64,000 bases of DNA from Microbacterium arborescens. GTDB lineage: Bacteria > Actinomycetota > Actinomycetes > Actinomycetales > Microbacteriaceae. A model generated the notes under the pieces. It saw only the letters and a program-made list of their open reading frames with translations. It was not told the origin of the DNA and did no database searches. Shown in pieces: positions 26,860-35,183 of this stretch. The translations under genes and the position numbers were made by a program. How positions within the stretch are numbered: the first letter of the stretch is position 1; every line of letters begins with the position of its first letter. The stretch covers positions 248,001-312,000 of the forward strand of contig QNUV01000021.1 in NCBI GenBank assembly GCA_003339645.1, written 5' to 3'.

Positions 26860-28140
26860 TCAGCCGAGCACGACCTCGGCTTCGGAGAAGAACTGGTCAA
26901 CAGCCTGGTCCACCGACGTGGTTCCGAGCCCGAGCGACTTGCCGAGCTCCCAGAACGTCTGCTCGAGCGAGCCGTATCCGGCGACGGGCACGGGCGGGGC
27001 ATCCCCGATGCGATCGGCGGCCGACTCGATGTAGTCGGCGACCTGCTTGTCGGCGCCCTCGAGCGTCGCGCCCGCGAGCTTCGAGCTCGATGCCGGGAAG
27101 CCGAGCGTCGTGCCGAAGATCTGACCAGCCGCCTCGGAGTTCACGACGAAGTCGAGGAACAGTGCGGCTGCCTGCGGGTGCTCGGTCTTGGCAGAGATCG
27201 CGACCTGCAAGCCGGCCTGGCGATAGAGGTCCTTCGAGCCCTCCTTCGCCGTCGGCGGCGCGACGATCGAGATCGACGAGGCGCCCGAGTCGGCGAGATA
27301 GCCGCCGAGGAAGTTGCTCCAGCTCATCTCGCTGGCGGTCAGCGCGGCCCCGAAGCCCGACTTGGGCGAGAGCTCCTCGAGTCGCTGCTGCGGCACCGCG
27401 ACATCGTCGCGCAGCCCTGCGCCGCTCTCCCAGAACTCGCGCAGCTGGTCCTTCGTGAACCCGAGCTCGCCGTCGTCGGTGTACAGGTTGCCGCCGTCTG
27501 CCCGGAGCACCAGCTCGAACGCCTGGATGCGCTGGGTGTAGTCCGTGCCGCCGTAGACGGCGCCACCGGTCTTCTCGGTGACCTCGGCCATCCACTCGTC
27601 GAACTCGGCGAAATCGGTGCCGCCTTCGGGCGCGGCGACCCCGGCCTGCGCGACGAGGTCGTCGTTGACGAAGTTCGCCCACAGGCTGTATCCGGTCGGC
27701 AGCGAGTACTGCGTGCCGCCCAGCGCTCCGGTGCCGAGCAGCCCCTCGTCGAACGTGGACATGTCGACCTGGTCGGCGACCTGCGCGAGATCGAGCAGGT
27801 TGCCCGACTCGCCGTACTGGCGCAGGTAGCTGTCGGAGAACTGGAAGACATCGGGCAGCCCCCCGCCCGCGGCCTCGGTCTGCCGCTTCTCCCAGTAGCT
27901 CGGGAAGTCGGTGAAGCTGACGTTGACGGTGATGTTCGGGTATTCCTCGTTGAACGCCGCGATCAGCTCGTCATAGCGCTTCGCCCGATCGTCGTTGCCC
28001 CAGAACGCGTAGGTCAGCGTGACCTTCTCGTCGGGGTCGAATGCGGCTGCGGGAGGCGTCTGCGCACCGCCGCATCCGGTCAGTGCCAGCGCACCGGCGG
28101 CGACGATGCCGACGGTTGCGAGCAGGCGGGTGGCCTTCAT
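26860..28140 (-). CDS. Extracellular sugar-binding lipoprotein (system 2, distal copy)
   Basis: 426-residue CUT1 binding protein with lipobox ALTGC (Cys23). The mature N-terminus reads FDPDEKVTLTYAFWGNDDRAKRYDELIAAF in pieces, and shares the strings FDPDEKVTL, FNEEYPNITVN, WEKRQTEAAGGGLPDV and SYLRQY with the binding protein at 30838-32139. The two are clearly paralogues from a duplication. It lies behind the DUF624-like gene and before GH51, so one permease pair is flanked by two binding proteins. An arabino-oligosaccharide ligand is plausible from the GH51 neighbour. Confidence 0.93.
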   Translation of the reverse strand: MKATRLLATVGIVAAGALALTGCGGAQTPPAAAFDPDEKVTLTYAFWGNDDRAKRYDELIAAFNEEYPNITVNVSFTDFPSYWEKRQTEAAGGGLPDVFQFSDSYLRQYGESGNLLDLAQVADQVDMSTFDEGLLGTGALGGTQYSLPTGYSLWANFVNDDLVAQAGVAAPEGGTDFAEFDEWMAEVTEKTGGAVYGGTDYTQRIQAFELVLRADGGNLYTDDGELGFTKDQLREFWESGAGLRDDVAVPQQRLEELSPKSGFGAALTASEMSWSNFLGGYLADSGASSISIVAPPTAKEGSKDLYRQAGLQVAISAKTEHPQAAALFLDFVVNSEAAGQIFGTTLGFPASSSKLAGATLEGADKQVADYIESAADRIGDAPPVPVAGYGSLEQTFWELGKSLGLGTTSVDQAVDQFFSEAEVVLG

Positions 28141-28180
28141 GGGAGTCCTTTCATCGGGAGCGGGCCCGGGGGGACGGGTC

Positions 28181-28849
28181 TCAGGTGCGGCGGGGCCGGG
28201 CGGGGATCGCCACGACCGCGAGCGCGGCGCAGCCGATGCCGGCGACGAACAGGGGCGGCAGCGCCCAGGTGACCACGACGACGAAGGCTGCCGTGGCGAG
28301 GAAGTACACGGTCCCGACGACGTCGCCGCGGGCGGCATCCGGGATCGATCGGATCGCGCCCCGCCAGCCGAGTGCGGGGCTCCAGGCCCCGGCGGCGAGG
28401 AGCAGGGCGACGGCGAGCGCCGCGAGTCCCGCCCAGCCGACCGCCTCGACGACGGCACCGCCCGGGAGGAAGCCCGATCGGGCCAGGTCGATGTCGAGCA
28501 GCAGGATGAGCGCCGCGACGACGGTCACGAGCCCGACGACCGCGCCCGGCAACAGACCGGCCCGCACGTCCGCCCAGAACAGGGCGAGCCTCGAGTCGTC
28601 AGCGGCGACATAGCGTCGCACGTGCCGCACTCCGGCCGCGAGCGCGATCGGAAGGGTGACGACGGCGAGCGAGACGACGCCGATGAGGAGCCCGATCAGC
28701 AGCACCTCGCCGAGCAGGGCGAACGCCCCGGCAGCACCCGGATGCCGCAGCTGCGGGCGCGCGTCAAGAGTCGGACCGCTGCCGGAACGGTCGGCCCTCA
28801 CCGCTGCGCGCTGTTCGCGCCGCGTGCGCGGACGCTCGTCGGTCGACAT
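28181..28849 (-). CDS. Polytopic membrane protein, DUF624-like
   Basis: 222 residues: an arginine-rich cytoplasmic N-terminus (STDERPRTRREQRAAVRADR) and about five to six hydrophobic helices (ALLGEVLLIGLLIGVVSLAVV, VVGLVTVVAALILLL and others). Its place directly behind a MalG-type permease matches the DUF624 gene of system 1; sequence similarity is weak, so the family call is tentative. The ATG at 28849 lies 2 bases from the permease stop. Function unknown; perhaps a transporter accessory. Confidence 0.75.
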   Translation of the reverse strand: MSTDERPRTRREQRAAVRADRSGSGPTLDARPQLRHPGAAGAFALLGEVLLIGLLIGVVSLAVVTLPIALAAGVRHVRRYVAADDSRLALFWADVRAGLLPGAVVGLVTVVAALILLLDIDLARSGFLPGGAVVEAVGWAGLAALAVALLLAAGAWSPALGWRGAIRSIPDAARGDVVGTVYFLATAAFVVVVTWALPPLFVAGIGCAALAVVAIPARPRRT

Positions 28850-28851
28850 CG

Positions 28852-29778
28852 CTAGCCCTTCAGACCCTGCGTGGCCACGCCGTCGACCAGGAACTTCTGG
28901 AAGACGATGAAGAACAGCAGGATCGGCACCAGCGCGATGAACGAAGCCGTCACCGTCGCCCCGTAGTCGCTCGACGAGGTCTGGTCGTTGTAGAGGCGGA
29001 GCGCGATCGGCAGCGGGTAGTTCTCGGGGCTCGTGAGGTACAGCAGCGGCCCGAGGAAGTCGTTCCACGCCCAGATGAAGCTGAAGATCGCGCACGTGAT
29101 GAGCGCCGGCTTGATGAGCGGGAGGATGATCGACCAGAAGATGCGGAGGTGCCCCGCGCCGTCGATCTTCGCGGCCTCGTCCATGTCGCGCGGCATCTGC
29201 CGGATGAACTGCACCAGGAGGAAGACGAAGAACGCCTCGGTCGCGAGGAACTTCGGCAGCAGCAGCGGCCAGTAGGTGTCGACCATCCCGAGATTGTTGA
29301 AGATGATGTACTGCGGGATGATCACGACGTGGAACGGCAGCAGCAGCGTGCCGATCATGGCGGCGAACAGGATGCCGAGGCCCTTGAACTGCAGGCGGGC
29401 GAAGGCGTAGGCCGCGAGCGCCGACGAGAGCACCGTTCCGATGACCGAGACGCCGGCGATCAGCAGCGAGTTGGCGAAGAACCGCCACATCGGGACGCCG
29501 GCGATGCCCTCGGCGACCTTGATGTAGTTGTCGATCGTCGGCGCGTTCGGCAGCAGGCCCATGTTCTGGCCGAACTCGCTGTTGGGCTTGAAGGTCGACA
29601 GCAGCAGCCAGACCAGCGGGTAGAGCACGACCGCGGTGATGACGATGAGGACGGCGAACCAGACGATCGTCTGCCAGGTCTTACGCTTCACGCGGCGCCG
29701 GGCGGGCGGCATCGGCGTGGTCTGCTGCTCGGCGAAGATGGCCTCGCTCGTGAGCGGTGAGGTGGGTGACGTGGTCAT
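28852..29778 (-). CDS. Sugar ABC importer permease, MalG type (system 2)
   Basis: 308-residue CUT1 permease with six membrane helices, the EAA loop MDEAAKIDGAGHLRIFWSI and the C-terminus VDGVATQGLKG. Strongly similar in layout to the system 3 permease at 38156. Its ATG overlaps the MalF-type stop (ATGA). Works with the binding proteins at 26860 and 30838 and with an ATPase encoded outside the window. Confidence 0.93.
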   Translation of the reverse strand: MTTSPTSPLTSEAIFAEQQTTPMPPARRRVKRKTWQTIVWFAVLIVITAVVLYPLVWLLLSTFKPNSEFGQNMGLLPNAPTIDNYIKVAEGIAGVPMWRFFANSLLIAGVSVIGTVLSSALAAYAFARLQFKGLGILFAAMIGTLLLPFHVVIIPQYIIFNNLGMVDTYWPLLLPKFLATEAFFVFLLVQFIRQMPRDMDEAAKIDGAGHLRIFWSIILPLIKPALITCAIFSFIWAWNDFLGPLLYLTSPENYPLPIALRLYNDQTSSSDYGATVTASFIALVPILLFFIVFQKFLVDGVATQGLKG

Positions 29779-30767
29779 CGGTTGTCTCCCGAGTAGTGCA
29801 CCCACGACTTCTGGGTGCGGAAGAGGATGAGGGCGATGATGGCGACGACGACGAGCAGGACCCACGCGATCGCAGCGGCGTAGCCCATGCGGCCGTCGGC
29901 GAAACCGGTCTTGTAGAGGTAGACCGTGATGAAGTTCGTCATCCCGGCGGGGCCGCCGGTGCCGTTGGAGATGATGTAGGCCGACCCGAAGACCTGGAAC
30001 GCTCCGATGAGGCCGAGCAGCAGGTTGAAGAAGATGACGGGCGAGAGCATCGGCACCGTCACGGCGCGGAAGCGGCGCAGGGCGTTGGCGCCGTCCATCT
30101 CGGCCGCCTCGTACAGCTCCTTCGGGATCTGCTTGAGGCCGGCGAGGAAGATGACCATCGTGGCGCCGAACTGCCAGACGGCCAGGAGGATCATCATGGG
30201 CAGGATGAGGCCGGGGTTTCCGATCCAGCCGCCGAGGTCGATGCCGAAGACGTTCAGGCCGTTGTCGACGGGACCGTTCGTGGCGAACATGGCGCGCCAC
30301 ACGATCGCGACCGAGACCGAGGCGCCGATGAGCGAGGGAGCGTAGAAGGCCGAGCGGAAGAAGGCGGCACCCTTGTCGCGGTAGTTCAGCAGCAGGGCGA
30401 TCAGCAGCGCCGCGATGAGCGAGATCGGCGTGCCGACCAGCACGTAGATCAAGGTGATCTGCGCCGACTGCATGAAGCTCGGGTCGTTGGTGAAGAGCCG
30501 GATGTAGTTGTCGAGGCCGATCCACTTGGGCGGCGCGAAGATGTTGTAGCTCGTGAACGACAGGTACAGCGAGTACGCCATCGGCACGAGCGTGAGCCCG
30601 AAGAACCCGACGAGCCACGGCAGGAGGAAGCCGTACCCCGCGATGGTCTCGCGGGCCGCGCGCTTGCGGGCGCCGGGGCGATCGAGGTGTTCGGGGCGCT
30701 GCTTCCGGACGAGGCCGCGGCGCGGCGACTCCTTGGTGACGATCACCCGTGTGGCGGTAGTGGTCAC
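29775..30767 (-). CDS. Sugar ABC importer permease, MalF type (system 2)
   Basis: 330-residue CUT1 permease; EAA loop LYEAAEMDGANALRRFRAV, six helices, basic N-terminus. The GTG at 30767 was chosen because CAGGAG lies 4 bases upstream; a longer frame to 30833 would run back through the intergenic hairpin. It follows the proximal binding-protein gene after a hairpin-containing gap of 70 bases. Confidence 0.92.
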   Translation of the reverse strand: MTTTATRVIVTKESPRRGLVRKQRPEHLDRPGARKRAARETIAGYGFLLPWLVGFFGLTLVPMAYSLYLSFTSYNIFAPPKWIGLDNYIRLFTNDPSFMQSAQITLIYVLVGTPISLIAALLIALLLNYRDKGAAFFRSAFYAPSLIGASVSVAIVWRAMFATNGPVDNGLNVFGIDLGGWIGNPGLILPMMILLAVWQFGATMVIFLAGLKQIPKELYEAAEMDGANALRRFRAVTVPMLSPVIFFNLLLGLIGAFQVFGSAYIISNGTGGPAGMTNFITVYLYKTGFADGRMGYAAAIAWVLLVVVAIIALILFRTQKSWVHYSGDNR

Positions 30768-30799
30768 GATGCTCCTGAGGATGCGGGGAGGATGCGGGC

Positions 30800-30830
30800 C
30801 CGCGGGCCGGCGCTGCGCACCGGCCCGCGG
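30800..30830 (-). terminator. Hairpin between binding protein and permease genes (system 2)
   Basis: Perfect 11-bp stem CCGCGGGCCGG (30800-30810), 9-base loop, CCGGCCCGCGG (30820-30830), 7 bases behind the binding-protein stop. The position copies the hairpin of system 1 at 11490-11520, suggesting a shared way to keep binding-protein mRNA more abundant than permease mRNA. Confidence 0.7.
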
Positions 30831-30837
30831 CAACGGG

Positions 30838-32139
30838 TCATCCGTTGAGGGTGATGTCCATCTGCGAGAAGAAGCGGTCGACGGCGTCGTCGACGGTGAT
30901 GGTGCCGAAGGCCAGCTCGGTGCCGAGCTTGCGGAACTCCTCCTCGATCGTGCCGTAGCCGACGATCGGCACCGGCGGGGCGTCGCCCAGGCGGTCGGCG
31001 ATCGATTCCTCGTACTCCTTGACTTGCTGGCTCAGCGGGTCGAGGTCGGCCGCGTCGAGCGCGGTCTGCGAGGCGGGGAGCCCGCGGTTCGTGCCGAAGA
31101 TCTCACCCGACTGGGGCGAGTTGACGAGGAAGTTCACGAGCGTCGCGGCTGCGGCGGGGTGCTCGGTCTTCGCCGAGATCGTGTGGAGCATCGAGGGCTT
31201 GAGGTACAGGTCCTTCGCACCCTCCTTCGTGACCGGCGGGGCGACGAGGCCGAGCTCGGTGTAGCCCTCGCCGAGGTTGCCGAGGTACCCGCCGCCGAAG
31301 TTGTCCCACGTCAGCTCGCTCGCCGTCAGCGCGGCGTCGAAGCCCGAGAGCGGCAGGGCCTCTTCGAGGCGCTGCTGCCCGATGACAGCACCGCTCTCGC
31401 GGAGCTCGGCGCCGTCCTCCCAGAACTCGGTGAGTCGCTCTTTGTCGAAGCCGGGCTCGCCGTCCTCGTCGAACAGCTGCGAGCCCTCGGAGCGCAGCTG
31501 CAGCTCGAAGTTCTGGATGCGGCCGGTGTAGTCCGTGCCGCCCCAGTACGCACCGCCCGACGCGTCGGTGACGCTCGCGATCCACTCGGAGTAGTCGTCC
31601 CACGACCCGCCGGCGAAGTCCGCCACGCCCGCCTGCTCGAGCAGCTTCGGGTTGGTGAACATGCCCCAGGCGTTCGTCGAGGTCGCGATGCCGTAGGTCG
31701 TGTCGCCGACGACGCCGATGTCGAGGATGTTCTGCGGGAGCGCGTCGGTCTCGATGATGTCGCCGAGATAGGGCTCGAGGTCGAGCAGGAGGTTGTTCTC
31801 GGAGTACTGGCGCAGGTAGGAGTAGTCGAACTGCATGACATCCGGAAGCCCACCGCCCGCGGCCTCGGTCTGACGCTTCTCCCAGAACTCCGGGAAGGTC
31901 AGGAAGGTCGCGTTGACCGTGATGTTCGGGTATTCCTCGTTGAACGCCTCGATGGCCTCGTTGTAGAGCTGCGCGCGAACGTCGTTGCCCCAGAACGCCA
32001 GGTTCAGGGTGACTTTCTCGTCGGGGTCGAAAGTCGCGTCGGCGGCCGGCGTGGCGCCGCCGGCGCAGCCCGCCAGGGTGAGCGCTGCGCCCGTCGCGAT
32101 GGCGACCGTTGCCAGTGCCCGCTTTCTGCTGAACATCAT
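30838..32139 (-). CDS. Extracellular sugar-binding lipoprotein (system 2, proximal copy)
   Basis: 433-residue CUT1 binding protein with lipobox TLAGC (Cys25). First gene of the system 2 operon. Shares long identical strings with the protein at 26860-28140 (see there), and both end in a region APPVPIVGYG or APPVPVAGYG. Two adjacent ATGs (32139, 32136) follow GAGAGGAC; the first is taken. The upstream region carries two LacI-type operators around a candidate promoter. Confidence 0.94.
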   Translation of the reverse strand: MMFSRKRALATVAIATGAALTLAGCAGGATPAADATFDPDEKVTLNLAFWGNDVRAQLYNEAIEAFNEEYPNITVNATFLTFPEFWEKRQTEAAGGGLPDVMQFDYSYLRQYSENNLLLDLEPYLGDIIETDALPQNILDIGVVGDTTYGIATSTNAWGMFTNPKLLEQAGVADFAGGSWDDYSEWIASVTDASGGAYWGGTDYTGRIQNFELQLRSEGSQLFDEDGEPGFDKERLTEFWEDGAELRESGAVIGQQRLEEALPLSGFDAALTASELTWDNFGGGYLGNLGEGYTELGLVAPPVTKEGAKDLYLKPSMLHTISAKTEHPAAAATLVNFLVNSPQSGEIFGTNRGLPASQTALDAADLDPLSQQVKEYEESIADRLGDAPPVPIVGYGTIEEEFRKLGTELAFGTITVDDAVDRFFSQMDITLNG

Positions 32140-32220
32140 TGTCCTCTCTGCCGAACGTCGTCGTCTCGGTGCGCGCGAACGTCCATTGTCCGTGTGTGCA
32201 GGTGCGCTGCCCCGCGTTCG

Positions 32221-32270
32221 GGAAAGCGCTTGCCGGCAACGGTACTACGCGATGAAACGTTTCGCAAGAA
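32221..32270 (-). promoter_or_regulatory. System 2 promoter with two LacI-type operators
   Basis: On the minus strand TTCTTG (32270-32265) and TAGTAC (32247-32242) are spaced 17 bases as -35 and -10. The palindrome GAAACGTTTC (32254-32263) lies inside the spacer, and GGAAAGCGCTTGCC (32221-32234) just downstream of the -10. One operator has an ACGT centre and the other GCGC, so two related repressors could act here. Promoter boxes are only moderate matches. Confidence 0.65.
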
Positions 32271-32318
32271 ACTCGGGGGAACCGATTCCGACCCGTGATC
32301 CCGCGACTGTTACCGGTC

Positions 32319-33269
32319 TCAGTGCGACGACTCAGCCTCGCACACCAGGCGGCCCGCGTCGACACGCAGCCGCACCCGGTAGACGGCGCACCGGCGGGCT
32401 TCGACGTCGGTCGCCGCAGCCCCGTCGCCACCGGCATCCGGAGTGGTGGCCGGCTGCGCGAAGAAGTAGTACCAGAGCGTGTCACCGTCGCGGACCGGGG
32501 CGCCGTGGTGCCCGAAGCCCCGGCCAGGCACCGCGCCGGCACCGAGCACGACGTCGTCGGGGCCGCCCTGTCGCACCCAGTGGACGGTGTCGTCCGAGAC
32601 GAAGACGCCCATCCCCCGCCACTCGTCGACGATCATCCACCATCTCCCGTCGAGCTCGAAGGCGCTGGGGCCCTCGTGCGGACGTCCGTCGATCGCGATG
32701 CCGCCGTCGCTCCACGACTCGAGATCGTCCGACACGGCGACGCGGGTGATCGACTCGGAAGCCTCGTCCTTGTACCAGAGCCGCCATCTCGCGTCGGGGC
32801 CGCGGGCGACGCCGGCGTCGATGACGCGGTCGCTCGCGAGATCGAGTGGTCCGAGCCGGTGCCACGACACCAGGTCGGACGAGCGGTACGCGACGATCGT
32901 GCGGGCGTGCCCCGGCCAGCGGTCGGGCACGCCGTCGATCTCGGTCAGGTACATCCGCCATCCGGTGCCGTCGAATACGACCTCGGGAGCCCAGTGCGTG
33001 CGGTCGACGTCTGCCGGGGGCGGCCCGGCGGTCAGTCCGAGCCCGCCGCCATCCGGTTCGAGCGTGCCCGCGTAGTGCCAATCGACCCCGTCGCGCGATC
33101 GAGCGACGCCGATGCGCGAGCCATGCACCCACGAGACGCCCGGCCCGGGGTCGGGATGCGTCGCCCGTCGCTGCGTGTAGAACATCCACCAGCCGCCGCC
33201 CGGCTCGATGACGACGACCGGATCGGTCGCCCCGTCGTACACCGGGTCGCGGTAGATCTCCCTGAGCAT
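32319..33269 (-). CDS. Five-bladed beta-propeller glycosidase (GH43-like)
   Basis: 316 residues with repeated blade motifs of the GH43/GH117/GH32 superfamily: DPVVVIEPGGGWWMFYTQRR, IGVARSRDGVDWHYAGTL, HWAPEVVFDGTGWRMYLTEIDG, TRVAVSDDLESWS. Candidate catalytic acids are the Asp in ATDPVVV and the Glu in HEGPSAFELDG, with GHHGAPV completing the pocket. No signal peptide. It lies between the arabinofuranosidase/ABC operon and an exporter, and may cut arabinan oligosaccharides; the exact family needs a profile search. CAGGAG precedes the ATG at 33269. Confidence 0.82.
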   Translation of the reverse strand: MLREIYRDPVYDGATDPVVVIEPGGGWWMFYTQRRATHPDPGPGVSWVHGSRIGVARSRDGVDWHYAGTLEPDGGGLGLTAGPPPADVDRTHWAPEVVFDGTGWRMYLTEIDGVPDRWPGHARTIVAYRSSDLVSWHRLGPLDLASDRVIDAGVARGPDARWRLWYKDEASESITRVAVSDDLESWSDGGIAIDGRPHEGPSAFELDGRWWMIVDEWRGMGVFVSDDTVHWVRQGGPDDVVLGAGAVPGRGFGHHGAPVRDGDTLWYYFFAQPATTPDAGGDGAAATDVEARRCAVYRVRLRVDAGRLVCEAESSH

Positions 33270-33288
33270 GAGTTCTCCTGTCGTGAAC

Positions 33289-33354
33289 CCGTCGACTCGC
33301 CACGAACTGCGGATGCGGGGGCGCCGGCATCCGCATGTCCTGGCGAGTCGACGG
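33289..33354 (-). terminator. Long nested hairpin before the GH43-like gene
   Basis: Outer perfect 14-bp stem CCGTCGACTCGCCA (33289-33302) with TGGCGAGTCGACGG (33341-33354); inside it a second perfect 8-bp stem GCGGATGC (33309-33316) with GCATCCGC (33327-33334). It lies 14 bases behind the ABC exporter stop and 20 bases before the GH43-like start, both genes on the minus strand. It could terminate the exporter message or act as a leader attenuator of the glycosidase. Confidence 0.75.
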
Positions 33355-33367
33355 AGGGGTGGGGGGG

Positions 33368-35134
33368 TCAGGACTGGGTCGCGTGGAGGTGGGCGTAGCG
33401 GCCTGCGGCAGCTAGCAGGTCGTCATGCGAGCCCTGCTCGACGATGCGCCCGCGCTCGAGGACGACGATGCGGTCGGCCTGACGGATCGTCGAGAGACGG
33501 TGAGCGACGACGAGGGTCGTGCGGCCGGTCATGAGCCGCGCGAGAGCTTCTTTCACGAGCTCCTCCGACTCGGGATCCAGCGCCGAGGTCGCCTCATCCA
33601 GCAGCAGGATGCGGGGGTCGCGGACGAGCGCACGCGCGATCGCGAGCCGCTGCCGCTGCCCGCCCGACAGGCGCGCTCCCCGCTCGCCGACCACGGTGTC
33701 CCAGCCGTCCGGCTGGTCGCTGACGAACTCCCACGCGTTGGCGTCGCGCAGCGCCAGCTCGATGCGCTCGTCGCTGACGTCCGGCAGCCCGTAGGCGACG
33801 TTCTCGCGGATCGTGCCCTCGAAGAGCACCGACTCCTGCGGCACGACCGACACGGCGCGGCGCACCGAGCGCAGGTCGAGTTCCTGCACATCGGCCCCGT
33901 CGATCGTCAGGCGCCCGCTCGTCGCACGCACGAACCCGAGCACGAGGTTGAGCAGCGTGGACTTCCCCGACCCCGACGAGCCGACGAATGCGTAGGTGCG
34001 GCCCGCGGGGATGTGCAGGTCGATCTCGTGCAGCGCGTCGTCGCTCGCCCCCGCGTAGCGGTGGCCGGCTCGCTCGAGGCGGATGTCGCCGACGACACGA
34101 TCCACGCGGCGCTTGCCCTCGTTCTGCTCGAGGTCGGGCTCCTGCAGCACCTCGGCGATCGAGCGCACCGATTCGAGTCCGCGCGCCCCGACCGGGATGA
34201 GCATGAGCAGCTGCGTGAGCCCCTGCGTGAGCAGCGTGAAGTATGTCGAGAGCAGCACGACCTCTCCGGGAGAGATCGGCAGGATGCCGGTGAGCGAGAA
34301 CACCGCGGCGAGCACGAGGCATCCGACGCCGAGCAGCTGCATCGCCACCCACGAGATCGAGGCGACGTGGCCGTTCAGCATGTCGAGGTGCAGCCCCGCG
34401 CGCCTCACCCCCTCGGCGCCGCGCGAGACGCGCGTGACGGCCGTCTCCTCGAGGCCGTGCGCACGCGTGACCGGGATGAGCGAGGCCATCTCGCCCACCC
34501 GTGCCGAGAACACCTCGACCTCGCGCCGGAAGACGGCGTTGCGCTCGCGCGACCGGTTTCGCATGCCGTACCGGATGCCGATCGCGATCGGCACCGCGAG
34601 GGCGTAGACCGGCAGGAACTGGGGCACCGCGATCGCGGTCATCGTGAGGGCGCCGATCATGACCATCGTCGCCGAGAGCAGCGGGTGCGTGACCTGCTGC
34701 AGCATGAGCTCGACGTTCTCGACATCGCGCACGACCTTGGTCTGCACGATCGACGAGCTGACGCGGGAGTGATATCCGATCGACAGGCTCTGCAGCCGCG
34801 CGGCGAGCGCGTTGCGCAGGTCGGCGCCGGTGTCGCGCACGACGGTCATGAAGCTGCGCGTGTAGAGGATGTGGTTCGGGTAGTTCTGCAGCAGCAGGGC
34901 CGCGGCGAGCAGGAACCACCCGATGACCGCGCTGACCTCTCCCCCGCTCGCGACGATGTCGATGATCGCCGCCGTGATGACCGGCAGGAACCACATCGGG
35001 ATCTCTTTCAACGCGAAGGCGCCGATCGCGACGCCCATGCGCCCAGGACGCCGCGCGAGCAGCCGCAGGACGGATCGTGCCGGACGAGCGCCGTCGATCA
35101 GGTCCGCGGGACGGGAAAGCGGTTTCCGAGCCAC
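33368..35134 (-). CDS. ABC exporter, permease-ATPase fusion (ABCB/MDR type)
   Basis: 588-residue half transporter: six membrane helices in about 1-310, then an ATPase with Walker A GSSGSGKS (385-392), signature LSGGQRQRLAIARAL (from 489), Walker B ILLLDEATSAL (catalytic Glu514) and a switch His in VVAHRLSTIR. Works as a homodimer or heterodimer to export lipids, drugs or peptides. The GTG at 35134 has no good ribosome site, so the start is uncertain. Not obviously part of sugar metabolism; it must not be mistaken for the missing importer ATPase. Confidence 0.93.
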   Translation of the reverse strand: MARKPLSRPADLIDGARPARSVLRLLARRPGRMGVAIGAFALKEIPMWFLPVITAAIIDIVASGGEVSAVIGWFLLAAALLLQNYPNHILYTRSFMTVVRDTGADLRNALAARLQSLSIGYHSRVSSSIVQTKVVRDVENVELMLQQVTHPLLSATMVMIGALTMTAIAVPQFLPVYALAVPIAIGIRYGMRNRSRERNAVFRREVEVFSARVGEMASLIPVTRAHGLEETAVTRVSRGAEGVRRAGLHLDMLNGHVASISWVAMQLLGVGCLVLAAVFSLTGILPISPGEVVLLSTYFTLLTQGLTQLLMLIPVGARGLESVRSIAEVLQEPDLEQNEGKRRVDRVVGDIRLERAGHRYAGASDDALHEIDLHIPAGRTYAFVGSSGSGKSTLLNLVLGFVRATSGRLTIDGADVQELDLRSVRRAVSVVPQESVLFEGTIRENVAYGLPDVSDERIELALRDANAWEFVSDQPDGWDTVVGERGARLSGGQRQRLAIARALVRDPRILLLDEATSALDPESEELVKEALARLMTGRTTLVVAHRLSTIRQADRIVVLERGRIVEQGSHDDLLAAAGRYAHLHATQS

Positions 35135-35183
35135 GCGTCCATGTTAGGTGCAGGTCGCGCTGCCGCAAACCCCTCGGCGCGGA

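Noticed and set aside
35114-35127. GGAAAGCGGTTTCC, similar to the LacI-type operators
   Set aside because: It lies within the first codons of the ABC exporter and has a CGG centre unlike the ACGT or GCGC centres of the other sites; probably a chance match.
33368-35134. ABC gene considered as the missing ATPase of the sugar importers
   Set aside because: It has fused membrane domains of exporter type, whereas CUT1 importers need a separate MalK/MsiK-type ATPase; none is present in the window.
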